This document shows positions 29,930-39,672 of a DNA stretch of 64,000 bases, one piece after another. Each line of letters begins with the position of its first letter. The first letter of the stretch is position 1. Below the pieces are notes generated by a model that worked only from the letters and a program-made list of their open reading frames with translations, ran no database searches and was not told where the DNA came from. A program made the position numbers and the translations under genes. The DNA is from Eubacteriales bacterium (GTDB lineage: Bacteria; Bacillota; Clostridia; Lachnospirales; Lachnospiraceae). The stretch is taken from contig JAUNHC010000020.1 in the NCBI GenBank assembly GCA_030524175.1, forward strand, positions 30,925-94,924, read 5' to 3'.

Positions 29930-31999
29930 TTAGTCTTCTTTAGGTTTCGTCTCTACATATCCACAGGTTTCCGCGCTGCAGGCCAATTTGTTTCCTTTTT
30001 CTACCATATAGCTGCCGCAGACCGGGCATTTCTTATTGGAAGGCTTCTGCCAGGACATAAAATCGCATTCCGGATTATCCTCGCAGCCATAATATCTGCG
30101 GCCCTTTTTCGTCTTCTTGAGCACAACTTCCTTTCCGCATTTCGGACATGGTACACCGATTTTCTCAAAATATGGCTTGGTATTCCTGCATTCCGGAAAT
30201 CCGGGGCAGGCTAAGAACCTTCCGTGAGGACCATATTTGATCACCATATTACGTCCGCAGTTATCGCAGATGACATCTGTGACTTCGTCCTGGATATCAA
30301 CCTTCTCCAGTTCCTTTTCTGCCTCATCCACGTCTTTCTTCAAATCAGGATAGAAATTGCGCACCACAGTCTTCCACTGCACTGTACCGCCTTCCACACA
30401 GTCGAGAAGGCCTTCCATCATTGCGGTGAAATTTACATCCACAATACTTGGGAATGCCTGCTTCATAATATTGTTCACCACTTCCCCAAGCTCTGTGACA
30501 TACAGATTCTTCTGCTCCTTAGCCACGTACCGGCGGCTTATGATGGTTGTAATGGTCGGGGCATAGGTACTGGGACGTCCGATTCCCAGTTCCTCCATTG
30601 TTTTTACAAGGGATGCCTCCGTATAATGGGCCGGCGGCTGGGTAAAATGCTGTTCCGGCTTTAATTCCTTTAAAGTAAGCTTCATGCCCTTCTCCAGACT
30701 CTGGCTCAGCACATTTCCCTTCTTGCTGTCCTCCTCCTGGATATATACAGACATAAAACCGTCAAATATCACTTTTGACGCAGCCACTGTAAATACATAA
30801 TCTCCGGCATTGATCTTCACAGAAGTCGTCTCATAGCGTGCCGGCGCCATACGGCTGGCTGCAAACCGTTTCCAGATAAGCTGGTAAAGGCGGAACTGAT
30901 CCCTGGAAAGGGATTCCTTAAGCATCACCGGAGTCCTGCTGATATCTGTGGGACGGATAGCCTCATGGGCATCCTGGATCTTCTGTCCCTTCTTAGCCGC
31001 CTTCTCCGTACCGGAAACATATTGTTCTCCGTACTGGGCTGAAATATATTCTCTTGCCGCAGTATCTGCTTCCTCTGAAATTCTTGTGGAATCGGTACGA
31101 AGGTAGGTGATGACACCCACTGTGCCGTTTCCTTTAATATCTATACCCTCATAAAGCTGCTGGGCAAGACGCATTGTCTTCTGGGTTGAAAAATTCAGAG
31201 TCTTGGATGCTTCCTGCTGCAGGGTACTGGTAGTAAAGGGCAGAGGCGCATTCTTGATACGTTCCCCTTTCTTGACCTCATCTACCACAAAATCGCGTCC
31301 CTCCAGGTTTTTCAGGATTTCATCCATCTCCTGTTTATTGTGAATGGCCATTTTCTTATCTGTACCGTAGAATTTCGCCTCCAGGGGCTTCTTCTCCCCC
31401 TTAACCTGGAATTCCCCGTCCAGGCTCCAGTATTCCTCGGGAATAAATGAATTGATCTCATCCTCCCTGTCACAGATAATACGCAGTGCCACAGACTGGA
31501 CACGGCCCGCACTCAATCCCCGCTTTACCTTTGCCCAAAGAAGAGGACTGATGGTATATCCAACCATCCTGTCAAGCATACGCCGCGCCTGCTGGGCGTC
31601 AACCAGATCCATATCCAGTTCTCTTGCCTGTTTGATGGAATCCTTCACAGCCGTCTTGGTGATCTCGTTGAAGGTGATTCTGTGCATTTTCTTCGGTTCT
31701 TCCTTAAGCGCCTGAAGCAAATGCCAGGAAATCGCCTCTCCCTCACGGTCGGGGTCAGTTGCGAGATAGATCTTATCTGCCTTCTTTGCAGCCTTGCGAA
31801 GCTTGGCCAGCAATTCTCCTTTCCCCCGTATTGTAATATATTTGGGCTCGAAATCATTCTCTACATCAATTCCGAACTGACTCTTGGGGAAATCACGCAC
31901 GTGTCCGTTAGAAGCCTCAACCTCGTAATTTGCACCCAGGAATTTCTTGATCGTCTTCACTTTTGCAGGTGATTCCACTATCACCAGATATTTCGCCAT
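29930..31999 (-). CDS. topA: DNA topoisomerase I
   Basis: This 689-aa type IA topoisomerase relaxes negative supercoils. It has an N-terminal TOPRIM domain (YLVIVESPAK; ATDPDREGEAIS near residue 115), the catalytic Tyr299 in GVITYLRTDSTR, and three C-terminal four-cysteine zinc fingers (about 585-680). The start MAKYLV at 31999 has AGGAGAGG 6 nt upstream, better than the longer reading to 32023. It follows dprA, as in many Firmicutes. Confidence 0.97.
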   Translation of the reverse strand: MAKYLVIVESPAKVKTIKKFLGANYEVEASNGHVRDFPKSQFGIDVENDFEPKYITIRGKGELLAKLRKAAKKADKIYLATDPDREGEAISWHLLQALKEEPKKMHRITFNEITKTAVKDSIKQARELDMDLVDAQQARRMLDRMVGYTISPLLWAKVKRGLSAGRVQSVALRIICDREDEINSFIPEEYWSLDGEFQVKGEKKPLEAKFYGTDKKMAIHNKQEMDEILKNLEGRDFVVDEVKKGERIKNAPLPFTTSTLQQEASKTLNFSTQKTMRLAQQLYEGIDIKGNGTVGVITYLRTDSTRISEEADTAAREYISAQYGEQYVSGTEKAAKKGQKIQDAHEAIRPTDISRTPVMLKESLSRDQFRLYQLIWKRFAASRMAPARYETTSVKINAGDYVFTVAASKVIFDGFMSVYIQEEDSKKGNVLSQSLEKGMKLTLKELKPEQHFTQPPAHYTEASLVKTMEELGIGRPSTYAPTITTIISRRYVAKEQKNLYVTELGEVVNNIMKQAFPSIVDVNFTAMMEGLLDCVEGGTVQWKTVVRNFYPDLKKDVDEAEKELEKVDIQDEVTDVICDNCGRNMVIKYGPHGRFLACPGFPECRNTKPYFEKIGVPCPKCGKEVVLKKTKKGRRYYGCEDNPECDFMSWQKPSNKKCPVCGSYMVEKGNKLACSAETCGYVETKPKED

Positions 32000-32050
32000 G
32001 TTACCTCTCCTAGTCGTAATCATTCATTGTTTGTAACAGTGATCCTGACC

Positions 32051-32938
32051 TCACTCCTGTCTCACATAATAATGCCTGCCGATTTCCCTGGCAAGTCCCA
32101 GAACTTCCAGTTCCAGAAGAAGACTGCTGGTCTTCCCCGGCGGAAAACCTGTTTTATTGATAAAAAAGTCCAGGTTTTTTGGTCGTAAATCGAGACAACT
32201 ATACACCAAATTTAAATCACTTGCAAGTCCTATCTCGTTTTTTTCCTCTGTTTCCTTCTCATTTTTTATGGAAATCCCCCACTCAGACAGAAGAATTTCA
32301 GGGCAGTAAGCTATTCCTGCACCGTCATAGATCAGCTTATGGCAGCCGTAGCTTAGCTCATCATTCACTGCTCCGGGCACTGCATACACAGCCTTTCCCT
32401 GTTCCATGGCATAGTTGGCAGTGATAAGGGAACCGCTGTTCTTCTTCGCCTCCACTACCAGCACCACATCAGCCAGAGCACTTATGATCCTGTTTCTGGC
32501 AGGAAAATAATACGGCATAGCCTGAGTCCCTTCCGGATATTCGCTGATGATCCCTCCGCCGTTTCTTAAAATGCGCTGATACAGTTGCCTGTTGGATGAA
32601 GGATAACAGATATCCACTCCGCTGCCCAGCACGGCGAAAGTAGGTGTATTACCCTCCATAGCGCCTTTATGCCCCTCAGAATCTATTCCAAGGGCCATGC
32701 CGCTGATCACCTGGACTCCTGCAGCGCTTAACACTCTTCCGAAGCGAAAGGCCTGGATACGCCCGTATACACTGCACATACGAGCCCCTACAATTGCCAC
32801 GGACGGCAGATTGCTGTCCGGCAGTGTACCTTTATAGTACAGCTGCTGGGGCATCCCCTGGTAATTCTTCAGTTTCTGCGGATATTCCGGGTTTTCTTTT
32901 CTGACACAAAAAATAGTTTCCTTCTGTGTTCCTTCCAT
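32051..32938 (-). CDS. dprA: DNA processing protein DprA (Smf)
   Basis: This 295-aa protein loads RecA on incoming single-stranded DNA during transformation. The Rossmann-like core is intact (VAIVGARMCSVYG; SGMALGIDSEGHKGA near residue 80; FPARNRIISALAD near 140), with a C-terminal winged helix (residues about 235-290). The start at 32938 has AGGAGG 8 nt upstream; the frame extends to 33022 without one. It lacks the N-terminal SAM/HTH domain of longer homologues. It pairs with comM upstream. Confidence 0.92.
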   Translation of the reverse strand: MEGTQKETIFCVRKENPEYPQKLKNYQGMPQQLYYKGTLPDSNLPSVAIVGARMCSVYGRIQAFRFGRVLSAAGVQVISGMALGIDSEGHKGAMEGNTPTFAVLGSGVDICYPSSNRQLYQRILRNGGGIISEYPEGTQAMPYYFPARNRIISALADVVLVVEAKKNSGSLITANYAMEQGKAVYAVPGAVNDELSYGCHKLIYDGAGIAYCPEILLSEWGISIKNEKETEEKNEIGLASDLNLVYSCLDLRPKNLDFFINKTGFPPGKTSSLLLELEVLGLAREIGRHYYVRQE

Positions 32939-33030
32939 ATAGAATACCTCCTGTGATACTTTTTTATGACAAACTACGAAAAAATGCTGATAACTATTCC
33001 GCAGACAATACTGTTTAAACACAGGCGGTC

Positions 33031-34551
33031 CTATCTCCAGTATTTTTTGTCAAAGGCCCTGAAGGAGAGGGCTTCGGCCATATGCCTGTCCTCGATCAGG
33101 CAGGAACCCTCCATGTCTGCAATAGTGCGGGAAACCTTGAGAATACGGTGGTATCCTCTGGCGCTCAGACGCATCTGGTCAAAAGCTTTTCCCATAAGCT
33201 TTTCCGCTTTTGGGCTGAGATTACAGAACTCTTTTATCAAATTGCCTTTCAGCTCACCGTTAAACCTGATATTATTCCCTTTATACCGCTCACTCTGTAT
33301 CCTCCTGGCTGCCTCCACCCTTACACGGATATCCTCTGAGGATTCACCTCTCTTGTCCTCACTCATCTGTGTGTAGGTGACAGCCGGCACCTCAGCGCAT
33401 ATGTCAATGCGGTCCAGAATGGGCTGGCTGACTTTGCCAAGATAGTGGGATACTTCGCCAGGTGTACAGCAGCACCTGTCCAAATCAGGGTAAAACCCGC
33501 AGGGACAGGGATTCATGGCAGCCGCCAGGATAAAATTGGCAGGAAACACATAAGTACCGCTGACCCGGGACAGTTGTATCACCTTGTCCTCCAGGGGCTG
33601 TCGCAATGTCTCCAGGCTTCTCCTTGAAAATTCAGGCATTTCATCCAGAAACAACACACCTCTGTGGGCCAGGGTGATCTCCCCTGGACGGGGATTTTTC
33701 CCTCCCCCTGTAAGGGCCTGGGGGGAACAGGTATGGTGAGGGCTTCGGAAAGGCCTGCGGCGGATGAGCGGGTCATTGTGAGACAAAGCACCTGCGATAC
33801 TGTAAATCTTCGTCAGTTCCAGACTCTCACCAAAGGTAAGTCTGGGCATGATCGTGGGGATCCTCCGTGCGATCATTGTCTTACCTGCTCCCGGAGGACC
33901 GATGAGAAGAATATTATGAAAGCCGCTCACAGCAATCTCCACAGCCCTGCGTGCCCCCTCCTGGCCGCAGATATTGGCAAAATCAAGACTCTCCTCCTCT
34001 GTCTCCGCCTTCACCTCCTCTCCCTCATCCTGAAACTCCCCGGGTCTTCGGAGGTATTCAACCATTTCCTTAAGATTGCGCACTCCTATGGTCTTCATAT
34101 CATGGACAAGTCTTCCCTCTCTCAGATTTCCCCAGGGTATCATACAGAACCGGCACCCCAGCTCCCGTGCTCTGATCACCATAGGCAGAATCCCTGATAT
34201 AGGATGGATCTCCCCATTAAGCCCAAGTTCACCTGCCATCATCACTCCATCCAGAAATTCTCTGTTCATCATACCTGCTGCAGCCAGCACGGATGCAGCC
34301 ACCGGGAGGTCAAAGCCTGCGCCCTCCTTCTTGATATCTGCAGGTGCAAAATTAACTGTCACACGTTTAGGCGGAAGGTTGATCCCGCTGTTTCGGAGCG
34401 CTGTGCGCACCCTGTCCTGGGCCTCCTTTACCTGGGCTGAAGGAAACCCTACCATAGTAAATGAAGGAAGGCCGTCGCTCACGTCTGCCTCCACCTCAAT
34501 GGGGCGTACTTCAATCCCCAGTATCGTTGCTGATAATACTCTTGCGAACAA
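33031..34551 (-). CDS. comM: ComM/YifB-family Mg-chelatase-like AAA+ ATPase
   Basis: This 506-aa protein has an N-terminal ChlI-like domain (GLPSFTMVGFPSAQVKE; VNFAPADIKKEG), a central AAA+ module with Walker A GPPGAGKTM (near residue 220) and Walker B GVLFLDEMPEF (near 298), and a C-terminal helical domain. Despite the name it is not a pigment chelatase. ComM helicases help branch migration during transformation. It is upstream of dprA, which supports that role. Confidence 0.92.
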   Translation of the reverse strand: MFARVLSATILGIEVRPIEVEADVSDGLPSFTMVGFPSAQVKEAQDRVRTALRNSGINLPPKRVTVNFAPADIKKEGAGFDLPVAASVLAAAGMMNREFLDGVMMAGELGLNGEIHPISGILPMVIRARELGCRFCMIPWGNLREGRLVHDMKTIGVRNLKEMVEYLRRPGEFQDEGEEVKAETEEESLDFANICGQEGARRAVEIAVSGFHNILLIGPPGAGKTMIARRIPTIMPRLTFGESLELTKIYSIAGALSHNDPLIRRRPFRSPHHTCSPQALTGGGKNPRPGEITLAHRGVLFLDEMPEFSRRSLETLRQPLEDKVIQLSRVSGTYVFPANFILAAAMNPCPCGFYPDLDRCCCTPGEVSHYLGKVSQPILDRIDICAEVPAVTYTQMSEDKRGESSEDIRVRVEAARRIQSERYKGNNIRFNGELKGNLIKEFCNLSPKAEKLMGKAFDQMRLSARGYHRILKVSRTIADMEGSCLIEDRHMAEALSFRAFDKKYWR

Positions 34552-34804
34552 ACTTCCTCCTTTCCGCAGGATCCCTGTCCTGCCGTTGAGAATTTGTACT
34601 GTTGTTCATGTGTTGAACTGTTTTTCAGTATCCCTACTTCTGCAGTTCAGCCGGTTCATTTCCTGGAAATTGTTCAGACAGATAGTCATGATTTGTATAA
34701 AGAATTTTTGATTTTACATCATTATAGCCCATTTTGCTCTGATTTGCAATAGCGCATTTCGTTCTGTTCTATACTTCAAAAAAAGGATAATGAGGTGAGC
34801 ATCC

Positions 34805-35023
34805 ATGACAAAATTTCAACGTATTCAAGATTTAAGAACTGATTCGGATTTGTCACAGCGTCAGATCAGTGAAATCCTTCACATCAGTCAACGCTCTTAT
34901 TCTCACTATGAGACTGGTTCCCGGAATATTCCGATCGAAATGTTAATCAGGCTGGCTGATTATTACGACATCAGTATTGATTATCTGGTAGGGCGCACAA
35001 ACAACAAGAAGATGGCTAAATAA
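34805..35023 (+). CDS. Small XRE-family helix-turn-helix regulator
   Basis: This 72-aa protein consists almost entirely of one Cro/CI-type HTH (DLSQRQISEILHISQRSYSHYETG) followed by DYYDISIDYLVGRTN. GAGGTGAG lies 5 nt before the ATG. It is transcribed divergently from comM and ends at a hairpin shared with the convergent gene. The target is unknown. Confidence 0.85.
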   Translation: MTKFQRIQDLRTDSDLSQRQISEILHISQRSYSHYETGSRNIPIEMLIRLADYYDISIDYLVGRTNNKKMAK

Positions 35024-35024
35024 C

Positions 35025-35064
35025 AAAAAAGGTCCTGGCCGTTCATCCGGTCAGGATCTTTTTT
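35025..35064. terminator. Bidirectional terminator between the XRE gene and the convergent YARHG gene
   Basis: The stem AAAAGGTCCTG.CCG/CGG.CAGGATCTTTT with T runs on both strands lies directly after both stops. Confidence 0.87.
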
Positions 35065-35074
35065 GTTAATATTG

Positions 35075-36049
35075 TCAATTGCCCTCGCTTCGTTTCTTCT
35101 GTTCCCACTCTGCAATCTTCCCTATATTGGCTATTTCGTATTCATTGAATATGGAATCCTGCTGTGCGTCAAAGGTCTCCGGGTCAATAGTCCCCTGGTA
35201 CCAGGGCTTACTCTTGAAATAATCCGCAATCCTCTCTGTCACAAACTGACGTCCATGACGGGCGTATATTTCATTCTTAGCCAACTCCAGGTCTGAAGAA
35301 GAGTAGGAAGAAATTTCGTCATCTGTGAGATAGCGGCTGTCACTTTCAGGGAAATAATAGTCTCCTGTCTGAGAAGGTGTCTGCTGGCCATTGTTATCAG
35401 GCTGGGGCGTCGGTGTGGGCTGGGGTTCCGGTGCAGCCGTAGGCTCCGGTATCTCCACATCCCATTCCGTGTCAGGCTGTTCTCTTGTCATCACGCAGTT
35501 TACAGAAGGGGACACTGACGCACCTTCTGCCTGGGCGGTGGTTGTGATCTTCACAAAGAGCTGCCCCTTGTCAAAAATCATATTTCCGGAAGCGGTGCTT
35601 CCAAAAGAATCTGTAAAAGAAAGCTTTGCCGCATTTCCTGCAACCTCAGCCGTCACATCCGCCTCTGCAACGCGGGTGCCTTTTTTATTTGCCTGGCTGA
35701 AATAAAAGGAAACAGACTTTTCACTAATAGCATAAATATCAATGGCAGCCAGTCCGTCTGTGCTGTACCATTCATTCCAGTAATCATCCGGGTTGAAGGC
35801 CGGCTTCCTGGTGGGGACAGGCGTAGGCGTTGGTGTGGCTGTGGGTACGGGCGTAGGTGTTACTGTCACTGAAGGCGTTGGTGCGGCTGTAGGCACATTT
35901 TGCAATGCTTCAAGGGCGGCCTGTTTCTTCTGCTCCTTCTGCAGACTTTTCTTATGTCCTGCAAGAAGTATGGCAGCAATGCCCACCATTAAAAAAATAG
36001 CAATCAGCGTTATCAGAATTATTTTCAGAAGATCTTTGTTTTTTCTCAT
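35075..36049 (-). CDS. Membrane-anchored YARHG-domain protein
   Basis: This 324-aa protein has an N-terminal helix (residues 9-30), a proline/threonine-rich stalk (about 50-80, TPTPVPT repeats), a beta-rich domain (about 85-200), and a second proline-rich linker. A C-terminal YARHG domain carries KNEIYARHGRQF near residue 265. Such proteins are extracellular and common in Lachnospiraceae, with no proven function. It stands alone between purF and the XRE gene. Confidence 0.8.
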   Translation of the reverse strand: MRKNKDLLKIILITLIAIFLMVGIAAILLAGHKKSLQKEQKKQAALEALQNVPTAAPTPSVTVTPTPVPTATPTPTPVPTRKPAFNPDDYWNEWYSTDGLAAIDIYAISEKSVSFYFSQANKKGTRVAEADVTAEVAGNAAKLSFTDSFGSTASGNMIFDKGQLFVKITTTAQAEGASVSPSVNCVMTREQPDTEWDVEIPEPTAAPEPQPTPTPQPDNNGQQTPSQTGDYYFPESDSRYLTDDEISSYSSSDLELAKNEIYARHGRQFVTERIADYFKSKPWYQGTIDPETFDAQQDSIFNEYEIANIGKIAEWEQKKRSEGN

Positions 36050-36117
36050 TGCGTATCACCCCTGTTTCGGTTCACCACTGGTGTCATTATACCCCCGCCC
36101 TGCCGGTTTCCTGTAGC

Positions 36118-37533
36118 CTACTCTTTTCCGCTCCAGCAGTAGGTACACAGCTTACACGGAGAAATGTCAATGGATGTCACCAGATCATCCAGACGGTGGT
36201 ATTTTAAGGAAGTGAAGTTCAACTCCTTGCGTATATCCTCCAGCATTCCCTTATAATTGTCAGAATCAGGATTTGCATAATCAGCCAGCACCTTGTCATC
36301 CACGTTGTCACCTTCCCGTTTTGCGATGGTCCTTCTTGTGATGAGATCCATCTCTGATTTGGAACGTGAAAAATTCAGGTATTTACATCCAAAGAGAAGG
36401 GGCGGACATGCAGGACGGATGTGCACCTCCTTCGCACCGTTCCCGTACAGGAATTCTGTTGTCTCCCGAAGCTGTGTTCCACGGACAATGGAATCATCGA
36501 TCATAAGAAGGCTCTTGCCTTTGATCAGGTTGTGTACCGGTATCAGTTTCATTCTGGCGATGAGATTTCTCTGGCTCTGCTGGGTAGGCATAAAGGAACG
36601 GGGCCAGGTAGGCGTATATTTAATAAAAGGACGGGCAAAAGGAACACCGGAACGGTTTGCATATCCGATCGCATGGGCAATACCGGAATCAGGCACACCT
36701 GCCACAATATCAGGATGCACCTCACCAAAATCACGCTCCGCCAGCATATCCCCGCACTTGTAGCGCATTTCCTCAACGTTCACACCCTCATAGGCGGAGG
36801 TAGGATATCCATAGTATACCCAAAGAAATGAGCAGATACGCATCTTTTCGCCCGGCTTTTGTAATGTTTCTGCCCCTTCGGGAGTGACAAAAACAATTTC
36901 CCCGGGCCCCAGTTCCTTCAGATCCTCATATCCCAGGTTTACATAGGCAAAGCTCTCAAAGGAAACACAGCAGGCATCCTCCTTCTTTCCTACGATCAAA
37001 GGTGTTCTTCCCAGACGGTCACGTGCTGCGAAAAGACCTTTTGGAGTGAGTATGAGCATTGTCATGGAACCTTCTATCATTTCCTGTGCATATCGGATAC
37101 CTTCCAGGATAGTAGGCTTCTGGTTGATCAGGGATGCTACCATTTCCGTAGGATTTACACTTCCGCCGCTCATTTCAAGAAAATGTGTAAAACCATTCTT
37201 AAAAGAATGGGCGATCAGCTCGTCCATATTGTTGATTTTTCCCACCGTAGTAATGGCAAAATTCCCTAAATGTGAACGCACCAGCAACGGCTGCGGTTCA
37301 TTGTCTGAAATACATCCGATCCCCAGGTTTCCTTCCAGTTCTGCCACATCCCTGTCAAATTTAGTACGGAAGGGAGAGTTCTCAATATTGTGAATTGCAC
37401 GGTCGAAGCCTTTTTTTGCATCATATACAGCCATACCGCCTCTGCGGGTTCCCAGATGGGAATGATAGTCAATCCCGAAAAAAAGATCCAAAACGCAACT
37501 GGATTTTGAAGCTACTCCAAAAATTCCACCCAT
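36118..37533 (-). CDS. PurF-like amidophosphoribosyltransferase lacking the catalytic N-terminal cysteine
   Basis: This 471-aa protein has an N-terminal glutamine-amidotransferase (Ntn) domain and a C-terminal phosphoribosyltransferase domain with the PRPP motif LLMIDDSIVRGTQLRE near residue 345. Cysteines for a [4Fe-4S] cluster are at the expected places (MRICSFLW, LLFGCKY, CKLC). The start reads MGGIFGV, where active PurF reads MCGIFGV, so the nucleophile Cys is replaced by Gly. The enzyme could use free ammonia or have another role. A second normal purF may exist elsewhere. The ATG is well placed. Confidence 0.88.
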   Translation of the reverse strand: MGGIFGVASKSSCVLDLFFGIDYHSHLGTRRGGMAVYDAKKGFDRAIHNIENSPFRTKFDRDVAELEGNLGIGCISDNEPQPLLVRSHLGNFAITTVGKINNMDELIAHSFKNGFTHFLEMSGGSVNPTEMVASLINQKPTILEGIRYAQEMIEGSMTMLILTPKGLFAARDRLGRTPLIVGKKEDACCVSFESFAYVNLGYEDLKELGPGEIVFVTPEGAETLQKPGEKMRICSFLWVYYGYPTSAYEGVNVEEMRYKCGDMLAERDFGEVHPDIVAGVPDSGIAHAIGYANRSGVPFARPFIKYTPTWPRSFMPTQQSQRNLIARMKLIPVHNLIKGKSLLMIDDSIVRGTQLRETTEFLYGNGAKEVHIRPACPPLLFGCKYLNFSRSKSEMDLITRRTIAKREGDNVDDKVLADYANPDSDNYKGMLEDIRKELNFTSLKYHRLDDLVTSIDISPCKLCTYCWSGKE

Positions 37534-37607
37534 TTTTCTTATTTCTCCTTTTATAAATCAAGTCTAAAAGATACATGAATCACATGTTGCATTAATATGA
37601 CGTGGGG

Positions 37608-37662
37608 GTAAAAAGGGAGCCGAGACAGGCACTGTCCTCCTTTTTACTCCGACATCATTATA
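37608..37662 (-). promoter_or_regulatory. purF-like leader: -10 box and large hairpin
   Basis: TATAAT (minus, 37657-37662) lies about 124 bp before the ATG. A GTAAAAAGG.../...CCTTTTTAC hairpin (37608-37647) with an inner GACAG/CTGTC arm follows at once. The hairpin lacks a T tail outside the stem. It may act as the fbp terminator or a leader structure. The -35 is poor. Confidence 0.45.
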
Positions 37663-37692
37663 TAAAACCGTCAAAAATAAGTAAAGACCTTT

Positions 37693-39648
37693 TTATTTTT
37701 TCTCCTTGATAATACCTTTCCTGTACGCTTCCAGAAGCTGGGTAAGCTCCCCGATCCGCTCCTTTAGGGCAGTACCTGTATCGGTATCCCCCACCAGTCT
37801 TCTCTTTGAAGTATACCTTACAGCAACACGGTTGGAAACAATGTCATTTTCCTGGGAAACAGCGGCTTCTGTGGAGGTAAACGGCTCGTGGGCCGACAGC
37901 ATCAGACCATAAGAATTATAGATCAATGTATACCCTGCAATGCCTGTCACCTTGCGGTATGCTTTGGAAAAACCGCCGTCTATGACGATCACCTTACCAT
38001 CGCATTTTACAGGGCTTTCCCCCTCACTTTGGTGAACAGGAACGTGCCCGTTGATAATGTGGCCTTCCTCCGGATTCAGACCGAATTCCCTAAGCATATT
38101 GTTTACCACTTCCTCATTTTCCAACAGACGGTAATATGCATTTTTTTTCTCTTTGTGAGCCTCCTCGTCAGCAATAAAATACCGTTCAAAGGTGCTCATC
38201 TTGTCTTTGCCGAACAGGGGGGAATTGGGTGCAGCCCATATATACCACATGATGTCCCTGCCCTTTCTCTGCTCTTCTCTTTCCACTGCATAGAAGGCTC
38301 TGCGCACATAGGTTTCCAGTACGTCATACAGCTCTTTTCCCTTGTAAGTCCTGCCGTAAATCTGCACTTCCTTGAAGGTGCCGTCCTCGTTGAGAGGAAT
38401 GCTTCCGTGAAACAGAAGATTGCCGTTATAAACCTTATATAGTCCGCCCTTATCCAAAAGAAGCCTCATATGACTCTGGAGTTTTCCGCAGTTGCGGAAA
38501 GCAGAATCCAGGCGTTCCATCACCTCTTTCTCCCCTTCTGTCAGCTCGTAAGGATGCTTCCAGTCAACAGTAGGAAAGCTTAAATCTATCATGGGATATT
38601 CTCTTCCGTCCGCCAATGTGACAGTACCTTTTTGAGGATCGATCCGGTGCAGAAGACAGCGGTCCTCCATCTGGAATTCCTTATGACGGCGTATAAGCTG
38701 CCCCTCCAGTTTAAACTGGATAACAGTGATAGCCTTATGCATCTTTCTGCTTAATTCCTTCTCAGTGGCATTGGCCGTGTCCCCGCCCTTCATCTCAAAT
38801 CCTTTACATGGATCATCCCCATAAGCCTCCATGGCAAAGGTGGCAAGAGGCATCATATTAATGCCGTAACCATCTTCCAGAATATCCAGATTTCCATAGC
38901 GCAGACTGTTCCTGATCACAGTGGCGATACAAGCCTTCTGTCCGGCGGCAGCCCCCATCCAGACCACATCATGATTTCCCCACTGGATATCAAGGGAATG
39001 GTATTCCATCAGCCGATCCATAATAAAATGAGAACCCGGGCCTCTGTCATAAATGTCCCCCAGAACATGAAGATGATCCACTACAAGTCTCTGTATCAGT
39101 TCTGCCAAAGCGATAATAAAGTTCTCCGCTCTGCCGATTTCTATGATGGTATTGACAATGGAATCATAGTAGGCTTCCTTGTCAAGTACTTCTGCTTTCT
39201 CAGTGATCAACTCCTCAATAACATAAGCATAATCTGCCGGAAGGGCCTTTCTTACCTTAGATCGGGTATACTTGGAGGCTGTGGTTTTGCACACTTCGAT
39301 CAGCCGGTACAGGGTGATTTTGTACCAGTTTTCCATATCCTCTTCCTGTTTTTTCACATATTCCATTTTCTCTTTTGGATAGTAGATCAAAGTGGCAAGG
39401 GAACGCTTGTCACTGTTGCTTAAGGTATGGCCGAACACATCGTCGATCTTCTTGCGCACAGCCCCTGAGCCATTGCGCAGGACATGGGAAAATGCCTCGT
39501 ATTCCCCATGCACATCCGACATGAAATGCTCTGTACCTTTTGGCAGATTCAATATGGACTGGAGGTTTATGATCTCCGTAGATGCCTTCCCGATAGTGGG
39601 ATATAATTCTGCCAGCCTCTGTAAATACCGTAACTCTTCTTTTCTCAT
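37693..39648 (-). CDS. fbp: Fructose-1,6-bisphosphatase class III
   Basis: This 651-aa Firmicutes-type gluconeogenic phosphatase belongs to the calcineurin-like metallophosphoesterase superfamily. Metal-site motifs are SDVHGEYEAF (near residue 44), GDIYDRGPGSH (near 196) and GNHDVVWMG (near 220). Further His motifs (NGHVPVH) lie towards the end. It removes the C1 phosphate of fructose-1,6-bisphosphate. It lies 24 bp after polC and may be read through from it. Confidence 0.95.
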   Translation of the reverse strand: MRKEELRYLQRLAELYPTIGKASTEIINLQSILNLPKGTEHFMSDVHGEYEAFSHVLRNGSGAVRKKIDDVFGHTLSNSDKRSLATLIYYPKEKMEYVKKQEEDMENWYKITLYRLIEVCKTTASKYTRSKVRKALPADYAYVIEELITEKAEVLDKEAYYDSIVNTIIEIGRAENFIIALAELIQRLVVDHLHVLGDIYDRGPGSHFIMDRLMEYHSLDIQWGNHDVVWMGAAAGQKACIATVIRNSLRYGNLDILEDGYGINMMPLATFAMEAYGDDPCKGFEMKGGDTANATEKELSRKMHKAITVIQFKLEGQLIRRHKEFQMEDRCLLHRIDPQKGTVTLADGREYPMIDLSFPTVDWKHPYELTEGEKEVMERLDSAFRNCGKLQSHMRLLLDKGGLYKVYNGNLLFHGSIPLNEDGTFKEVQIYGRTYKGKELYDVLETYVRRAFYAVEREEQRKGRDIMWYIWAAPNSPLFGKDKMSTFERYFIADEEAHKEKKNAYYRLLENEEVVNNMLREFGLNPEEGHIINGHVPVHQSEGESPVKCDGKVIVIDGGFSKAYRKVTGIAGYTLIYNSYGLMLSAHEPFTSTEAAVSQENDIVSNRVAVRYTSKRRLVGDTDTGTALKERIGELTQLLEAYRKGIIKEKK

Positions 39649-39672
39649 AATCGCCCTCCTATACTGCCAAAA

